In this document: piece by piece, positions 1-6,578 of the stretch
How positions within the stretch are numbered: position 1 is the stretch's first letter
Layout of the letters: the number at the start of each line of letters is the position of its first letter
NCBI GenBank assembly: GCA_009379915.1
Contig: WHSV01000031.1
Span: forward strand, 1-34,502
DNA: 34,502 nt
From: Actinomycetota bacterium
GTDB taxonomy: Bacteria; Actinomycetota; CADDZG01; WHSQ01
Direction: 5' to 3'
Made by a program: the position numbers and the translations under genes
Notes under the pieces: generated by a model
Told to the model about the DNA's origin: nothing
The model's input: only the letters and a program-made list of their open reading frames with translations
The model's database searches: none

Positions 1-106
1 TCCCGGCAAGTTGCTTCTCGACGTCCACGATCTTCTTGCTCAGCCGGCGGATCTCGCTGATGCAGTCGCGGATCAGATCCGCGCGCACCGTGCGGTCACC
101 GCGCAA
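1..106 (-). pseudogene. IS110-type transposase fragment (partial)
   Basis: On the minus strand one frame is open from about 106 to the left edge and reads as a charged helical segment (RGDRTVRADLIRDC, then SEIRRLSKKIVDVEKQLAG). This resembles the middle coiled region between the N-terminal DEDD domain and the C-terminal helix-hairpin-helix part of IS110/IS116-type transposases. Upstream of about 106 the same frame turns into serine-rich nonsense, while the plus strand becomes clearly coding for a serine recombinase, so similarity stops at a sharp junction. Only about 35 residues are visible and the rest lies beyond the edge. The family assignment rests on remembered sequence character alone. 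It could be another coiled-coil protein. Confidence 0.38.
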
Positions 107-107
107 A

Positions 108-641
108 AGCGAACTCGAAGAGGAGATCGTCGAGCGACAGGCGAGCGCGTGCGAGTTGCGAGCGTCGCTCACCAAGCGCCTCGCTGCACTCGCCGAGGAG
201 CGCCAGAAGCTGCTACGCGCCTACTACGCGAACGCGATCCCACTGGAGCTACTCAAACGAGATCAGGATCGGATATCCGAGGCAGAGGAGAAAGCCAAGT
301 CCGAACTCGCCGCCACAGAGGCGGACCTCGAGAAGTGGCAGGAAGTACTTACGCTCGCCATTGGACTTGCGGGTAGCTGCCACGCCGCGTACCTCAAGGC
401 CAACCCTAAAGTGCGTCGTCGCTTCAACCAGGCTGTTCTGAAAGCCGTCAACGTTGAAGACGGAATGGTCAAGCACGCTGAGTACACGGAGGTCTTCGCG
501 GCTCTCTTCTCACGCCCGAGTTCGAATAAGTGGATCAAGGTGCCCCCGGCAGGATTCGAACCTGCGCACCTCGCTCCGGAGGCGAGTGCTCTATCCCCTG
601 AGCTACGGGGGCCCAGGCGACTGACTTTACGGCATACGTAA
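108..641 (+). pseudogene. Large serine recombinase, C-terminal fragment running into tRNA
   Basis: The frame from about 108 encodes the C-terminal part of a large serine recombinase (resolvase/integrase family that excises and integrates mobile DNA). Visible are a coiled-coil region with the typical YYANAIPLELLKRDQDRI segment, more heptad-like helix, then a Tyr-rich helix and the NPKVRRRFNQAVLKAV segment that usually closes these proteins. The catalytic N-terminal resolvase domain and the zinc-ribbon/recombinase domain are absent; the sequence is replaced at about 105 by an IS110-like fragment on the other strand. The recombinase-like part ends near 525. The frame has no stop there and continues as a translated antisense copy of tRNA-Arg (VPPAGFEPAHLAPEASAL) to a stop at 641. 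An apparent TTG at 36 lies in foreign sequence and is unlikely to be a start. It is probably a remnant of an element integrated at the tRNA 3' end. Confidence 0.75.
541..612 (-). tRNA. tRNA-Arg (anticodon CCG)
   Basis: The reverse strand folds into a full cloverleaf: acceptor GCCCCCG/CGGGGGC with discriminator A, D stem GCTC/GAGC, anticodon stem CTCGC/GCGAG with loop CTCCGGA (anticodon CCG, reading CGG), a 4-nt variable loop, and T stem GCAGG/CCTGC with loop TTCGAAT. CCA is not encoded: CCTT follows the discriminator. A TAAAGT hexamer on the same strand at 624-629 is a plausible -10 element, with no convincing -35. Its 3' end faces the serine recombinase fragment, the usual geometry for an element inserted at a tRNA 3' end. 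Confidence 0.96.
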
Positions 642-715
642 TCCAGGCCTTTTCGGAACTTTGGGTGGGAAAAGTCTCCAATCGTGAGCTTGAAAAGGCT
701 AGGCTCCACACCGAC

Positions 716-1081
716 ATGCCCTCCCAACGGATCCTTATTTGCGACGACGACCCTGTGATCCTGCGCCTGCTGCAGGTCAACCTCGAGCTCGAGGGCTATG
801 AGGTCCTTCTCGCTCACGATGGCGAAGAGGCCTACGACGTGGCCACCAAGGAGGCTCCGGCCCTCGTCATCCTGGACATCATGATGCCCCGTATGGATGG
901 CTATCAGACGGTCGAGGCGCTCAAAGCAGACGAGAAGACGGCCTCGATCCCGGTTGTCTTCCTCTCGGCCAAGGCTCAGCAGTCGGACATCGACCGCGGG
1001 ATGAGACACGGGGTGGCCGACTACCTCACAAAACCCTTCGACCCAAGCGAACTGCTCGACGTCGTGAAGCGCCTCATCTAA
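716..1081 (+). CDS. Single-domain response regulator (CheY-like receiver)
   Basis: This is a 121-residue protein consisting only of a receiver domain. The acidic pocket is D10/D11(D12), the phosphoacceptor is D54 in VILDIMMP, the switch residue is S84 in FLSAKA, and the conserved lysine is K106 in LTKPF. No DNA-binding or enzymatic output domain follows, so it must act through protein contacts or as a phosphorelay intermediate. The ATG at 716 was chosen because the receiver fold begins at once (QRILICDDD) and because TAGGCT at 700-705 would start transcription about 4 nt before it, giving a near-leaderless message. A longer frame from 665 adds only unconserved residues. No histidine kinase is nearby, so the input signal is unknown. 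It lies 64 nt upstream of argS with a GC-rich hairpin between. Confidence 0.92.
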   Translation: MPSQRILICDDDPVILRLLQVNLELEGYEVLLAHDGEEAYDVATKEAPALVILDIMMPRMDGYQTVEALKADEKTASIPVVFLSAKAQQSDIDRGMRHGVADYLTKPFDPSELLDVVKRLI

Positions 1082-1104
1082 CCCCGGCCTCCGGACGACC
1101 GGGG
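1082..1104 (+). terminator. GC-rich hairpin after the response regulator gene
   Basis: CCCCGG (1082-1087) pairs with CCGGGG (1099-1104) across an 11-nt loop, directly after the response regulator stop codon. No T-run follows, so it is at best a weak or Rho-assisted terminator. It separates the gene from the argS promoter candidate. Confidence 0.3.
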
Positions 1105-1131
1105 CGTCACCCACCCCCCAGCCGGCTGGGC

Positions 1132-1137
1132 GACAAT
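1132..1137 (+). promoter_or_regulatory. Candidate -10 element for argS
   Basis: GACAAT lies 8 nt upstream of the ATG at 1146, which would place the transcription start at or within two bases of the start codon. No usable Shine-Dalgarno sequence is correctly spaced: AGGTGG ends only 2 nt before the ATG. This supports a leaderless message. No -35 match was found. Confidence 0.32.
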
Positions 1138-1145
1138 AGGTGGCG

Positions 1146-2804
1146 ATGATCACCAAAACCTTGGCCGACCTCGTTACGGGAGCACTCGAGAAGCTGGGTG
1201 CCGAGGGTGTGCTGTCGATGGACGGCGCGCCCGAGGTGGCCTTCGAACGCCCCAAGCGGCGCGAGCACGGTGACTGGGCTACGAACGTTGCCCTCGTCGC
1301 CGCCAAGGGCCAGGGCAACCCGCGCGCGATCGCAGAGGCCATAGTCGAGCGTCTGCCGGATAACGACATCATCGACCGGGCCGAGGTTGCGGGCCCCGGG
1401 TTCCTCAACTTCCATCTGGCCCCCTCTTGGCTTCACGATGTCGTGCGCAGGGCCACGGACCCTTACTCCGGCTTCGGCCGGCATCGTCTGGGCGAGGGGC
1501 AATCCATCAATGTCGAGTACGTATCGTCCAATCCCACGGGCCCCGTCAACGTCGTAAGCGGCCGCCACGCCGCGGTCGGCGACTCTGTGTCGAACCTTCT
1601 CGAGGCCGTGGGGTACTCGGTAACGCGCGAGTTCTACTGGAACGACATGGGCCGTCAGATCGAGCTCTTCGGTGCGTCCATCGCGGCCCGCTACCTCCAG
1701 CACTTCGGCCTTGAGGCGGATGTACCCGAGGACGGTTATCGCGGCGACTATGTCATCGAGATCGCGCAGGGAATCGCTCGAGAGGTGGGGGACAAGTACA
1801 CCGACGCCGACCCGGCCGAACGCGACCGAGCGATGCGCGAGCTGGGCATGGCGAGGATGCTCGAGGCGGCGAGAGTCTCTCTTGCGCGCTTCGGAACCTC
1901 GTTCGGTGTGTGGACGCTCGAGAGCTCCCTTCACGAGTCCGGCGCCCTCGAAGCGGGGCTTGAAACTCTGCGCCGGGGAGACTGGACCTACGAAGAAGAG
2001 GGAGCACTGTTCTTCAAGTCGAGCGAGCTGGGCGATGACAAGGACAGGGTGCTGGTCCGGTCGAACGGGCAGCCCACCTACTTCGCCGCCGACGTCGCCT
2101 ACGTCCGGCATAAGTTCGAGCGAGGCTTCGACACGCTCATCTATCTGTGGGGTGCCGACCATCACGGCTCCGTGCCTCGTTTCATGGCCGTCGTGGAGGC
2201 CCTCGGTTTCGAGCGCAAGCGCGTCGAGGTCGAGATCGTTCAGATGGTGTCCCTGCTGCGCGCCGGCGAAGCGGTCCGCGCGTCGAAGCGCGCCGGCGTC
2301 ATCGTGAGACTGGACGAGCTCGTCGACGAGGTGGGAGTCGACGCGGCTCGTTATACCTTCCTGACTCGATCCATCGACGCGCCACTCGAGTTCGATATCG
2401 AGCTGGCCAAGGAACAGGCCCCCGAGAACCCGGTGTTCTATGTTCAGTACGCTCATGCTCGCATCTGTTCCATCTTGAGAAGGGCGGCGGGCGAGGGCGT
2501 CGAGGCGACGGTTTCGGATGCTCCTCTCGAGCTGCTGACGCACATCTCGGAGGACGCCTTGATGAGGAAGCTCGACTCGTTCGAAGTGGTCGTCCTGGAG
2601 GCCGCCCAGAGGCGTGCTCCACAGAGGGTCGCCCGCTACGTCGAGGAACTCGCCTCGGCCTTCTCGGGTTTCTACCGGGACTGTCAGGTGCTCACCGAAG
2701 ACGAGCGTTTGACGCACGCGCGCCTGGCTCTGTGCGTTGCAACCAAAACCGTCATAGCCGATGGCCTTCACTTGCTCGGCGTTAGTGCCCCGGAGCGTAT
2801 GTAG
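1146..2804 (+). CDS. argS: Arginyl-tRNA synthetase (class I) with altered HIGH signature
   Basis: Charges tRNA-Arg with arginine in the cytoplasm. About 552 residues, normal for bacterial ArgRS. The N-terminal tRNA-recognition domain occupies roughly residues 1-110, the Rossmann catalytic core follows, and the C-terminal DALR anticodon-binding domain includes FYVQYAHARICSILRRA. The core shows SSNPTGP, then NVVS (residues 135-138) where class I enzymes normally have HxGH, then GRHAAVGD. The second signature is RASKRAG (residues 378-384) instead of KMSKS, a common relaxation in ArgRS. GTG at 1140 is an alternative start two codons upstream; ATG 1146 fits a leaderless start. It is the first gene of the conserved argS-lysA-hom-thrCB order. 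The phzF gene starts on the base after its stop. Identity is secure from overall similarity; the NVVS variant is discussed in the findings. Confidence 0.95.
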   Translation: MITKTLADLVTGALEKLGAEGVLSMDGAPEVAFERPKRREHGDWATNVALVAAKGQGNPRAIAEAIVERLPDNDIIDRAEVAGPGFLNFHLAPSWLHDVVRRATDPYSGFGRHRLGEGQSINVEYVSSNPTGPVNVVSGRHAAVGDSVSNLLEAVGYSVTREFYWNDMGRQIELFGASIAARYLQHFGLEADVPEDGYRGDYVIEIAQGIAREVGDKYTDADPAERDRAMRELGMARMLEAARVSLARFGTSFGVWTLESSLHESGALEAGLETLRRGDWTYEEEGALFFKSSELGDDKDRVLVRSNGQPTYFAADVAYVRHKFERGFDTLIYLWGADHHGSVPRFMAVVEALGFERKRVEVEIVQMVSLLRAGEAVRASKRAGVIVRLDELVDEVGVDAARYTFLTRSIDAPLEFDIELAKEQAPENPVFYVQYAHARICSILRRAAGEGVEATVSDAPLELLTHISEDALMRKLDSFEVVVLEAAQRRAPQRVARYVEELASAFSGFYRDCQVLTEDERLTHARLALCVATKTVIADGLHLLGVSAPERM

Positions 2805-3671
2805 ATGAAATTCGTCCAGGTGGATGTCTTTGCCGATAGCGCGTACCGCGGCAACCCGCTTGCCGTCTTCCCCGAAGCCGGCTCCTTGGAGACGGCGCAG
2901 ATGCAGGCGATCGCGTCCGAGATGAACTTGTCAGAGACGACCTTTGTGACCTCTCACACGCGGGATTACTACGAAGTCCGGATCTTCACTCCCACCGAGG
3001 AACTGGACTTCGCCGGCCATCCGACGCTTGGCACCTCATGGGTTCTCCGCCAACAGAATCTCGTCGACACGGACGAGCTCACCCAACGTTCACGCGCGGG
3101 AGATACACGCGTGCGACTGGACGGAGATCGAGTGTGGTTCGTCCGAACGGGCACGAGTGGGCAGGACGAAGACGACAGGCATCCGGACTACTCGGTCTTG
3201 CTGGCGCGCGGTCTGGGGCTCCAGGATGGCGACGTCGGCCTGGAGGCGAGGGAGCTCGGGCGCTCCGGTCATCTTCGCCCCGCCTTCGCCGACGGCGGTC
3301 TTCGTCACCTGATGATCCCGCTGCGGAACCTGGACGTGCTCGCGGCGGCACGGCCAAATCCCGCCACGCTTCCCGACGTTCGGCCCGGCGGCTACTACTG
3401 CTTCACGGCTCTCCAGGCTGGTCGTTTCCGGGCCCGCGGTTTCTTCCCGGGTCTGGGCGTCGACGAGGACCCGGCGACCGGATCGGCCGCCGCCAACCTC
3501 GGCCTCTATCTGGCCGATCGCGTAGGGCCGATGGATGCCGAGATCGTCCAGGGAGTCGAGATGGGGCGCTTGTCACGCCTTCTCGTGCGGGCCAAGCCGG
3601 GCGAGGTATACGTCGGTGGGTCCTGCCACCAGGTCTTAAACGGGACGTTGGCGGAGCTTCCCCCAAAGTGA
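2805..3671 (+). CDS. PhzF-family isomerase/epimerase
   Basis: A 288-residue protein of the PhzF fold (two diaminopimelate-epimerase-like halves). Diagnostic features are the N-terminal VDVFADSAYRGNPLAVF segment, MNLSETTF with the expected catalytic glutamate at E44, the glycine-rich ELDFAGHPTLGTSWVL segment, and DEDPATGSAAANLGLYL near the C-terminus. Characterised members include PhzF of phenazine synthesis, but most are of unknown substrate and catalyse isomerisation or epimerisation of small acids. No phenazine genes are nearby. The ATG follows the argS stop with no gap, and the gene ends in a 4-nt GTGA overlap with lysA, so it is translated as part of the argS-lysA unit. Fold similarity to DapF next to a gene using meso-diaminopimelate is suggestive, but it should not be read as a function. 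Confidence 0.88.
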   Translation: MKFVQVDVFADSAYRGNPLAVFPEAGSLETAQMQAIASEMNLSETTFVTSHTRDYYEVRIFTPTEELDFAGHPTLGTSWVLRQQNLVDTDELTQRSRAGDTRVRLDGDRVWFVRTGTSGQDEDDRHPDYSVLLARGLGLQDGDVGLEARELGRSGHLRPAFADGGLRHLMIPLRNLDVLAAARPNPATLPDVRPGGYYCFTALQAGRFRARGFFPGLGVDEDPATGSAAANLGLYLADRVGPMDAEIVQGVEMGRLSRLLVRAKPGEVYVGGSCHQVLNGTLAELPPK

Positions 3672-4978
3672 GCTTCGGGCGACTGCGCTCGATCCTTCCG
3701 ACCACCGCGGCCAAGTCATCCGCGGGTCACCTGGTGGTCGGTGGCTGCGATGTGGTCGAACTGGTCGAGCAGTTCGGCACTCCGCTGATGGTGATGGATC
3801 GGACGACCATCGAGTCCAACGCGGCGAAGGTGATATCCGAGGTGGAGGATGCCGCGCGTGTGTTCTACGCGGCCAAGTCGTTTCTCTGCGTTGCGATGTG
3901 CCAGTTGATCGACGGACTCGGTATGGGGCTGGATGTCTGCACGGGCGGGGAGCTGGAGACGGCTCTACGGGCGGGCTTTCCCGGCGACAGGATCCTCTTT
4001 CATGGCAACAACAAGTCCGCGGATGAACTCGAGGCGGCGCGCGCCGCCGGCGTGGGTCGAATCGTCGTCGACTCATTCGACGAGATCCAGCGACTCACCG
4101 ACGCCGAGATGTCGACGAAGCTGCTGGTACGAATCACTCCGGGGGTCGAGGCGCAGACGCATCAGTACGTGCGGACAGGCCAGGAGGACTCGAAGTTCGG
4201 CTTCCCACTGGGCGACGGAGTTGCCCTCGATGCAGTTCGGCGAGCGATGGAGGTGCCGGGATGCGCATTCGTGGGCCTTCACGCCCACATCGGGTCCCAG
4301 ATCTTCGATCTCGGCGGATTCGACCTGGCCATTAAGCGCATCAGCGATTTCGCCGCGCTCGCGCTGGACAAGCTCGGCGCCGAGATAGTGGAGGTCAACA
4401 TGGGCGGCGGGTTCGGGATCCAGTACGTCGAGTGGGAGGACCCGCTGGCCCTGAACGAGGTCGCGCGTGGGATCGTGCAGGACGTGAGAAAGCAGTTCAA
4501 GAAACGAGCCCTAGGCGAACCCGGCGTGTTCCTGGAGCCCGGTCGGAGCATCGCCGGGCCGGCCGGTTTGACGGTGTACACGGTCGGAACCGTGAAGGAG
4601 CGCTCGGGGGAGCGGAAGTACGCGTCGGTCGACGGGGGCATGAGCGACAACGTCAGGCCCGCCCTGTACGGATCGAGCCACGAGGCGCTGCTGGCCAATC
4701 GCGTGGACGCGAAGGACGACGGTGTCATCTCGATCGCCGGTAAGCACTGCGAATCCGGAGACGTGATCATCCACGATGCAAAGTTGCCCGCGAACCTGAG
4801 CGTGGGCGACCTCGTATGCGTGACCGCAACGGGCGCGTACAACTACTCGATGGCGTCCAACTACAATCGCACGCCGCGCCCGCCCGTGATCCTGGTTGCC
4901 GACGGCAACGCGACCGAGATTGTGCGGCGGGAGACTATCGAAGACATCCTCCGGCTGGACGTCCCACTGACCGGCTGA
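3668..4978 (+). CDS. lysA: Diaminopimelate decarboxylase
   Basis: Decarboxylates meso-diaminopimelate to L-lysine, the last step of lysine synthesis, using pyridoxal phosphate. 436 residues, of fold type III (alanine racemase-like barrel plus beta domain). The PLP lysine is K70 in FYAAKSFLC. HIGSQI, MGGGFGI and EPGRSIAGPAG line the phosphate and substrate pocket. CESGD supplies the residues contributed across the dimer, and TGAYNYSMASNYN closes the active site. GTG at 3668 was chosen because it overlaps the phzF stop by 4 nt (GTGA) and because the frame upstream is only an out-of-frame reading of phzF. Its place between argS and hom matches the actinobacterial block. It is followed by 53 nt and a convergent gene. 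Confidence 0.97.
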   Translation: MSFGRLRSILPTTAAKSSAGHLVVGGCDVVELVEQFGTPLMVMDRTTIESNAAKVISEVEDAARVFYAAKSFLCVAMCQLIDGLGMGLDVCTGGELETALRAGFPGDRILFHGNNKSADELEAARAAGVGRIVVDSFDEIQRLTDAEMSTKLLVRITPGVEAQTHQYVRTGQEDSKFGFPLGDGVALDAVRRAMEVPGCAFVGLHAHIGSQIFDLGGFDLAIKRISDFAALALDKLGAEIVEVNMGGGFGIQYVEWEDPLALNEVARGIVQDVRKQFKKRALGEPGVFLEPGRSIAGPAGLTVYTVGTVKERSGERKYASVDGGMSDNVRPALYGSSHEALLANRVDAKDDGVISIAGKHCESGDVIIHDAKLPANLSVGDLVCVTATGAYNYSMASNYNRTPRPPVILVADGNATEIVRRETIEDILRLDVPLTG

Positions 4979-5031
4979 ATGGCGAGCGGGCGGATCCGAA
5001 AGGACGCACCGACGCCCGAGGTCGCCGCGGA

Positions 5032-5865
5032 CTAGCGAAGCAGACGGGACATCCGTCTGTCGGCGAGAACCTTTCCCGAGGTCTGGCACGCCGGACAGTA
5101 GGTGATCTCGCGGGAGTTGAACGACACGCGTCTCATGGTGTCTCCGCAGCGAGGACAAGCTTGGCCGTGTCGGTTGTGGATCGTGAAGCGGTCGCCCATC
5201 TTGGCCGGAAGACCACCGGCTCGCTCGCGCTCTCGTTCCGTTGCCTCCTCCAACACAGTCGTGGTCGAGTCGTACAGCCGGCGTCTCTCGGAGTCGTCCA
5301 ACTTGGCCAATGCTCCGAAGGGAGATAGACGCGCGGCATGAAGAATGTCGTCTGCGAATCCTCGGCCGATTCCCGCCACGACTTTCTGATCGCGCAGGAA
5401 GGTGTGAAGTTGCCGGCCATCGTCGCCCGAGACGACGACCGCTTCGAACTCGGCGGTGTCGGGCTCGGGCCCCAGACCCTCGAGAGGTCCTTCGGCGTCC
5501 GGCTCGACGACCCAGCAAGCCGCCTTGCGCTCGGTCCCGTACTCCTTGACGAGGACGCTCGGGGCGCCGTCGAAAACCAAGCGGACCACTGCGCCCTTCG
5601 GGCGCGTCTTTTTGGGAGGGTCCTCTATATCAACGCGCCCCCCCTGCGAGAGATGGACCAGAGCACGCGCGACGCCGAAGTCGAACGAAATGTACTTCCC
5701 GCGCCGGCCGACCGAGGCCAGCTCGTTGCCGGTGAGGTCGAAGGGAGACGGTACGACCGTCTTGAGTGCGGAGAACTGCAGAACGTCGAGTGAGCGAAGC
5801 GTCGTGCCGCTCAGTGCATCGTCCAGGCGTTCGGCCAGCGCCTGCAGTTCGGGGAGTTCGGGCAT
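5032..5865 (-). CDS. Fpg/Nei-family DNA glycosylase
   Basis: A 277-residue base-excision repair glycosylase/AP lyase. The N-terminus is PELPEL, giving the catalytic proline and glutamate (P2, E3 before Met removal), and the conserved lysine is K57 in GRRGKY. The helix-two-turn-helix region reads FLRDQKVVAGIGRGFADDIL. The zinc finger has cysteines 237, 240, 257 and 260 (CPRC...CPAC). The GIGN motif usual in Fpg is GIGR here, so it may belong to a divergent actinobacterial branch with another lesion preference rather than classical MutM. It lies 20 nt downstream of a TetR gene on the same strand, so the two are probably co-transcribed, and it converges on lysA. Confidence 0.9.
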   Translation of the reverse strand: MPELPELQALAERLDDALSGTTLRSLDVLQFSALKTVVPSPFDLTGNELASVGRRGKYISFDFGVARALVHLSQGGRVDIEDPPKKTRPKGAVVRLVFDGAPSVLVKEYGTERKAACWVVEPDAEGPLEGLGPEPDTAEFEAVVVSGDDGRQLHTFLRDQKVVAGIGRGFADDILHAARLSPFGALAKLDDSERRRLYDSTTTVLEEATERERERAGGLPAKMGDRFTIHNRHGQACPRCGDTMRRVSFNSREITYCPACQTSGKVLADRRMSRLLR

Positions 5866-5885
5866 CCGAAAAGTCTAGTGGCGAG

Positions 5886-6473
5886 CTAGGTCGAACCGAC
5901 AACCTCCGTGAGCTGTTGCCAGCAGTGATCGGTCAGCTCTGGAAGCGTGCGGTCGCTGTCGCTTCGGAGGGCCATCGCCACGGTCAGCACGTGCACCCCG
6001 GCGCCCGCCAGAAGATGACAGCGTGTGTGGTCACGATCCCCCCCACGCTGCATCAGCTCTTCTGTCAGCGCGAGTCGCCAGTTCTGCAACTCTATGGCGG
6101 CGCGTTCGGCGAGCGTCCGAGCCGTGCGCGAGAGGTGCGCTCTCAAATAAAGCTCCTCACGCTCTTCTTCGAGCAATTCGGAGAAGGAGATGAGAGCCGA
6201 GCGCAACGCGATCGAATTCGACTCGCTGGGGGGGCGATCGCGCAGGACCCGACGAAGTGCGTCAAGGTGCCGGGGCGCATCCTGAAAGACGACGTCTTCC
6301 TTCGTTTCGAAGTAGCGGAAGAACGTGCGCGGCGACATGCTGGCGAGTTGAGCGATTTCGTTGACCGTCGTTGCATCGAACCCGTTCTCTCGGAACAGCT
6401 TCAATGCGGACTTGGTCAGAGCGGTGCGAGCTGCAAGCTTCTTCCGTTCTCGGACCCCCAGCTCAGAAGTCAT
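5886..6473 (-). CDS. TetR-family transcriptional regulator
   Basis: A 195-residue protein with a TetR DNA-binding domain at the N-terminus. The helix-turn-helix spans roughly residues 22-60, including ALKLFRENGFDATTVNEIA and SMSPRTFFRYFETKEDVVF, a near-consensus recognition helix. The C-terminal ligand and dimer domain is helical and unrecognised. It is divergent from hom (105 nt between starts) and sits just upstream of the Fpg-like gene. By the usual TetR logic it would repress its own operon, and possibly hom, through sites in the shared intergenic region, where inverted and direct repeats are visible. The ligand cannot be deduced. Confidence 0.92.
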   Translation of the reverse strand: MTSELGVRERKKLAARTALTKSALKLFRENGFDATTVNEIAQLASMSPRTFFRYFETKEDVVFQDAPRHLDALRRVLRDRPPSESNSIALRSALISFSELLEEEREELYLRAHLSRTARTLAERAAIELQNWRLALTEELMQRGGDRDHTRCHLLAGAGVHVLTVAMALRSDSDRTLPELTDHCWQQLTEVVGST

Positions 6474-6488
6474 TGATTGAGCCTACGC

Positions 6489-6554
6489 CTATCAAGTGGT
6501 CGCCACCCTTGTGTTTGCAGCACATTTTCGCTTGATAGCGTTGGCACTCTTGTG
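6489..6554. promoter_or_regulatory. Repeat-rich divergent region between TetR gene and hom
   Basis: Two repeat pairs interlock here. CTATCAAG (6489-6496) is repeated inverted as CTTGATAG (6531-6538). CACCCTTGTG (6504-6513) recurs directly as CACTCTTGTG (6545-6554), and each of these is itself CAC-N4-GTG. The offsets are 42 and 41 bp, about four helical turns. Such an arrangement is what an operator for a dimeric repressor could look like; the TetR protein encoded alongside is the natural candidate. No tested consensus was available. Confidence 0.35.
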
Positions 6555-6578
6555 GAGTTTCAGTAACAAACCGCACTA

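Noticed and set aside
36-107. TTG start for the recombinase fragment at 36
   Set aside because: The first 24 codons translate to basic nonsense and coincide with a coherent antisense transposase-like segment, so the frame there is only open by chance.
1107-2771. Long open frame on the minus strand opposite argS
   Set aside because: It mirrors argS codon by codon, as expected in high-GC DNA, and its translation shows no recognisable domain. argS on the other strand is certain.
3038-3667. N-terminal extension of the lysA frame by 210 codons
   Set aside because: It overlaps the well-supported phzF gene and reads as arginine/serine/glycine-rich nonsense. The GTG at 3668 with a 4-nt overlap explains the start.
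6504-6530. A second CRP-type site in front of hom (TTGTG...CACA)
   Set aside because: The half sites TGTG and CACA are separated by 7 nt instead of 8, and neither carries the TGTGA/TCACA flanks.
6474-6578. Threonine attenuator or T-box in front of hom
   Set aside because: There is no short Thr/Ile-rich leader peptide, no terminator hairpin with a T-run and no T-box sequence in the 105-bp gap.
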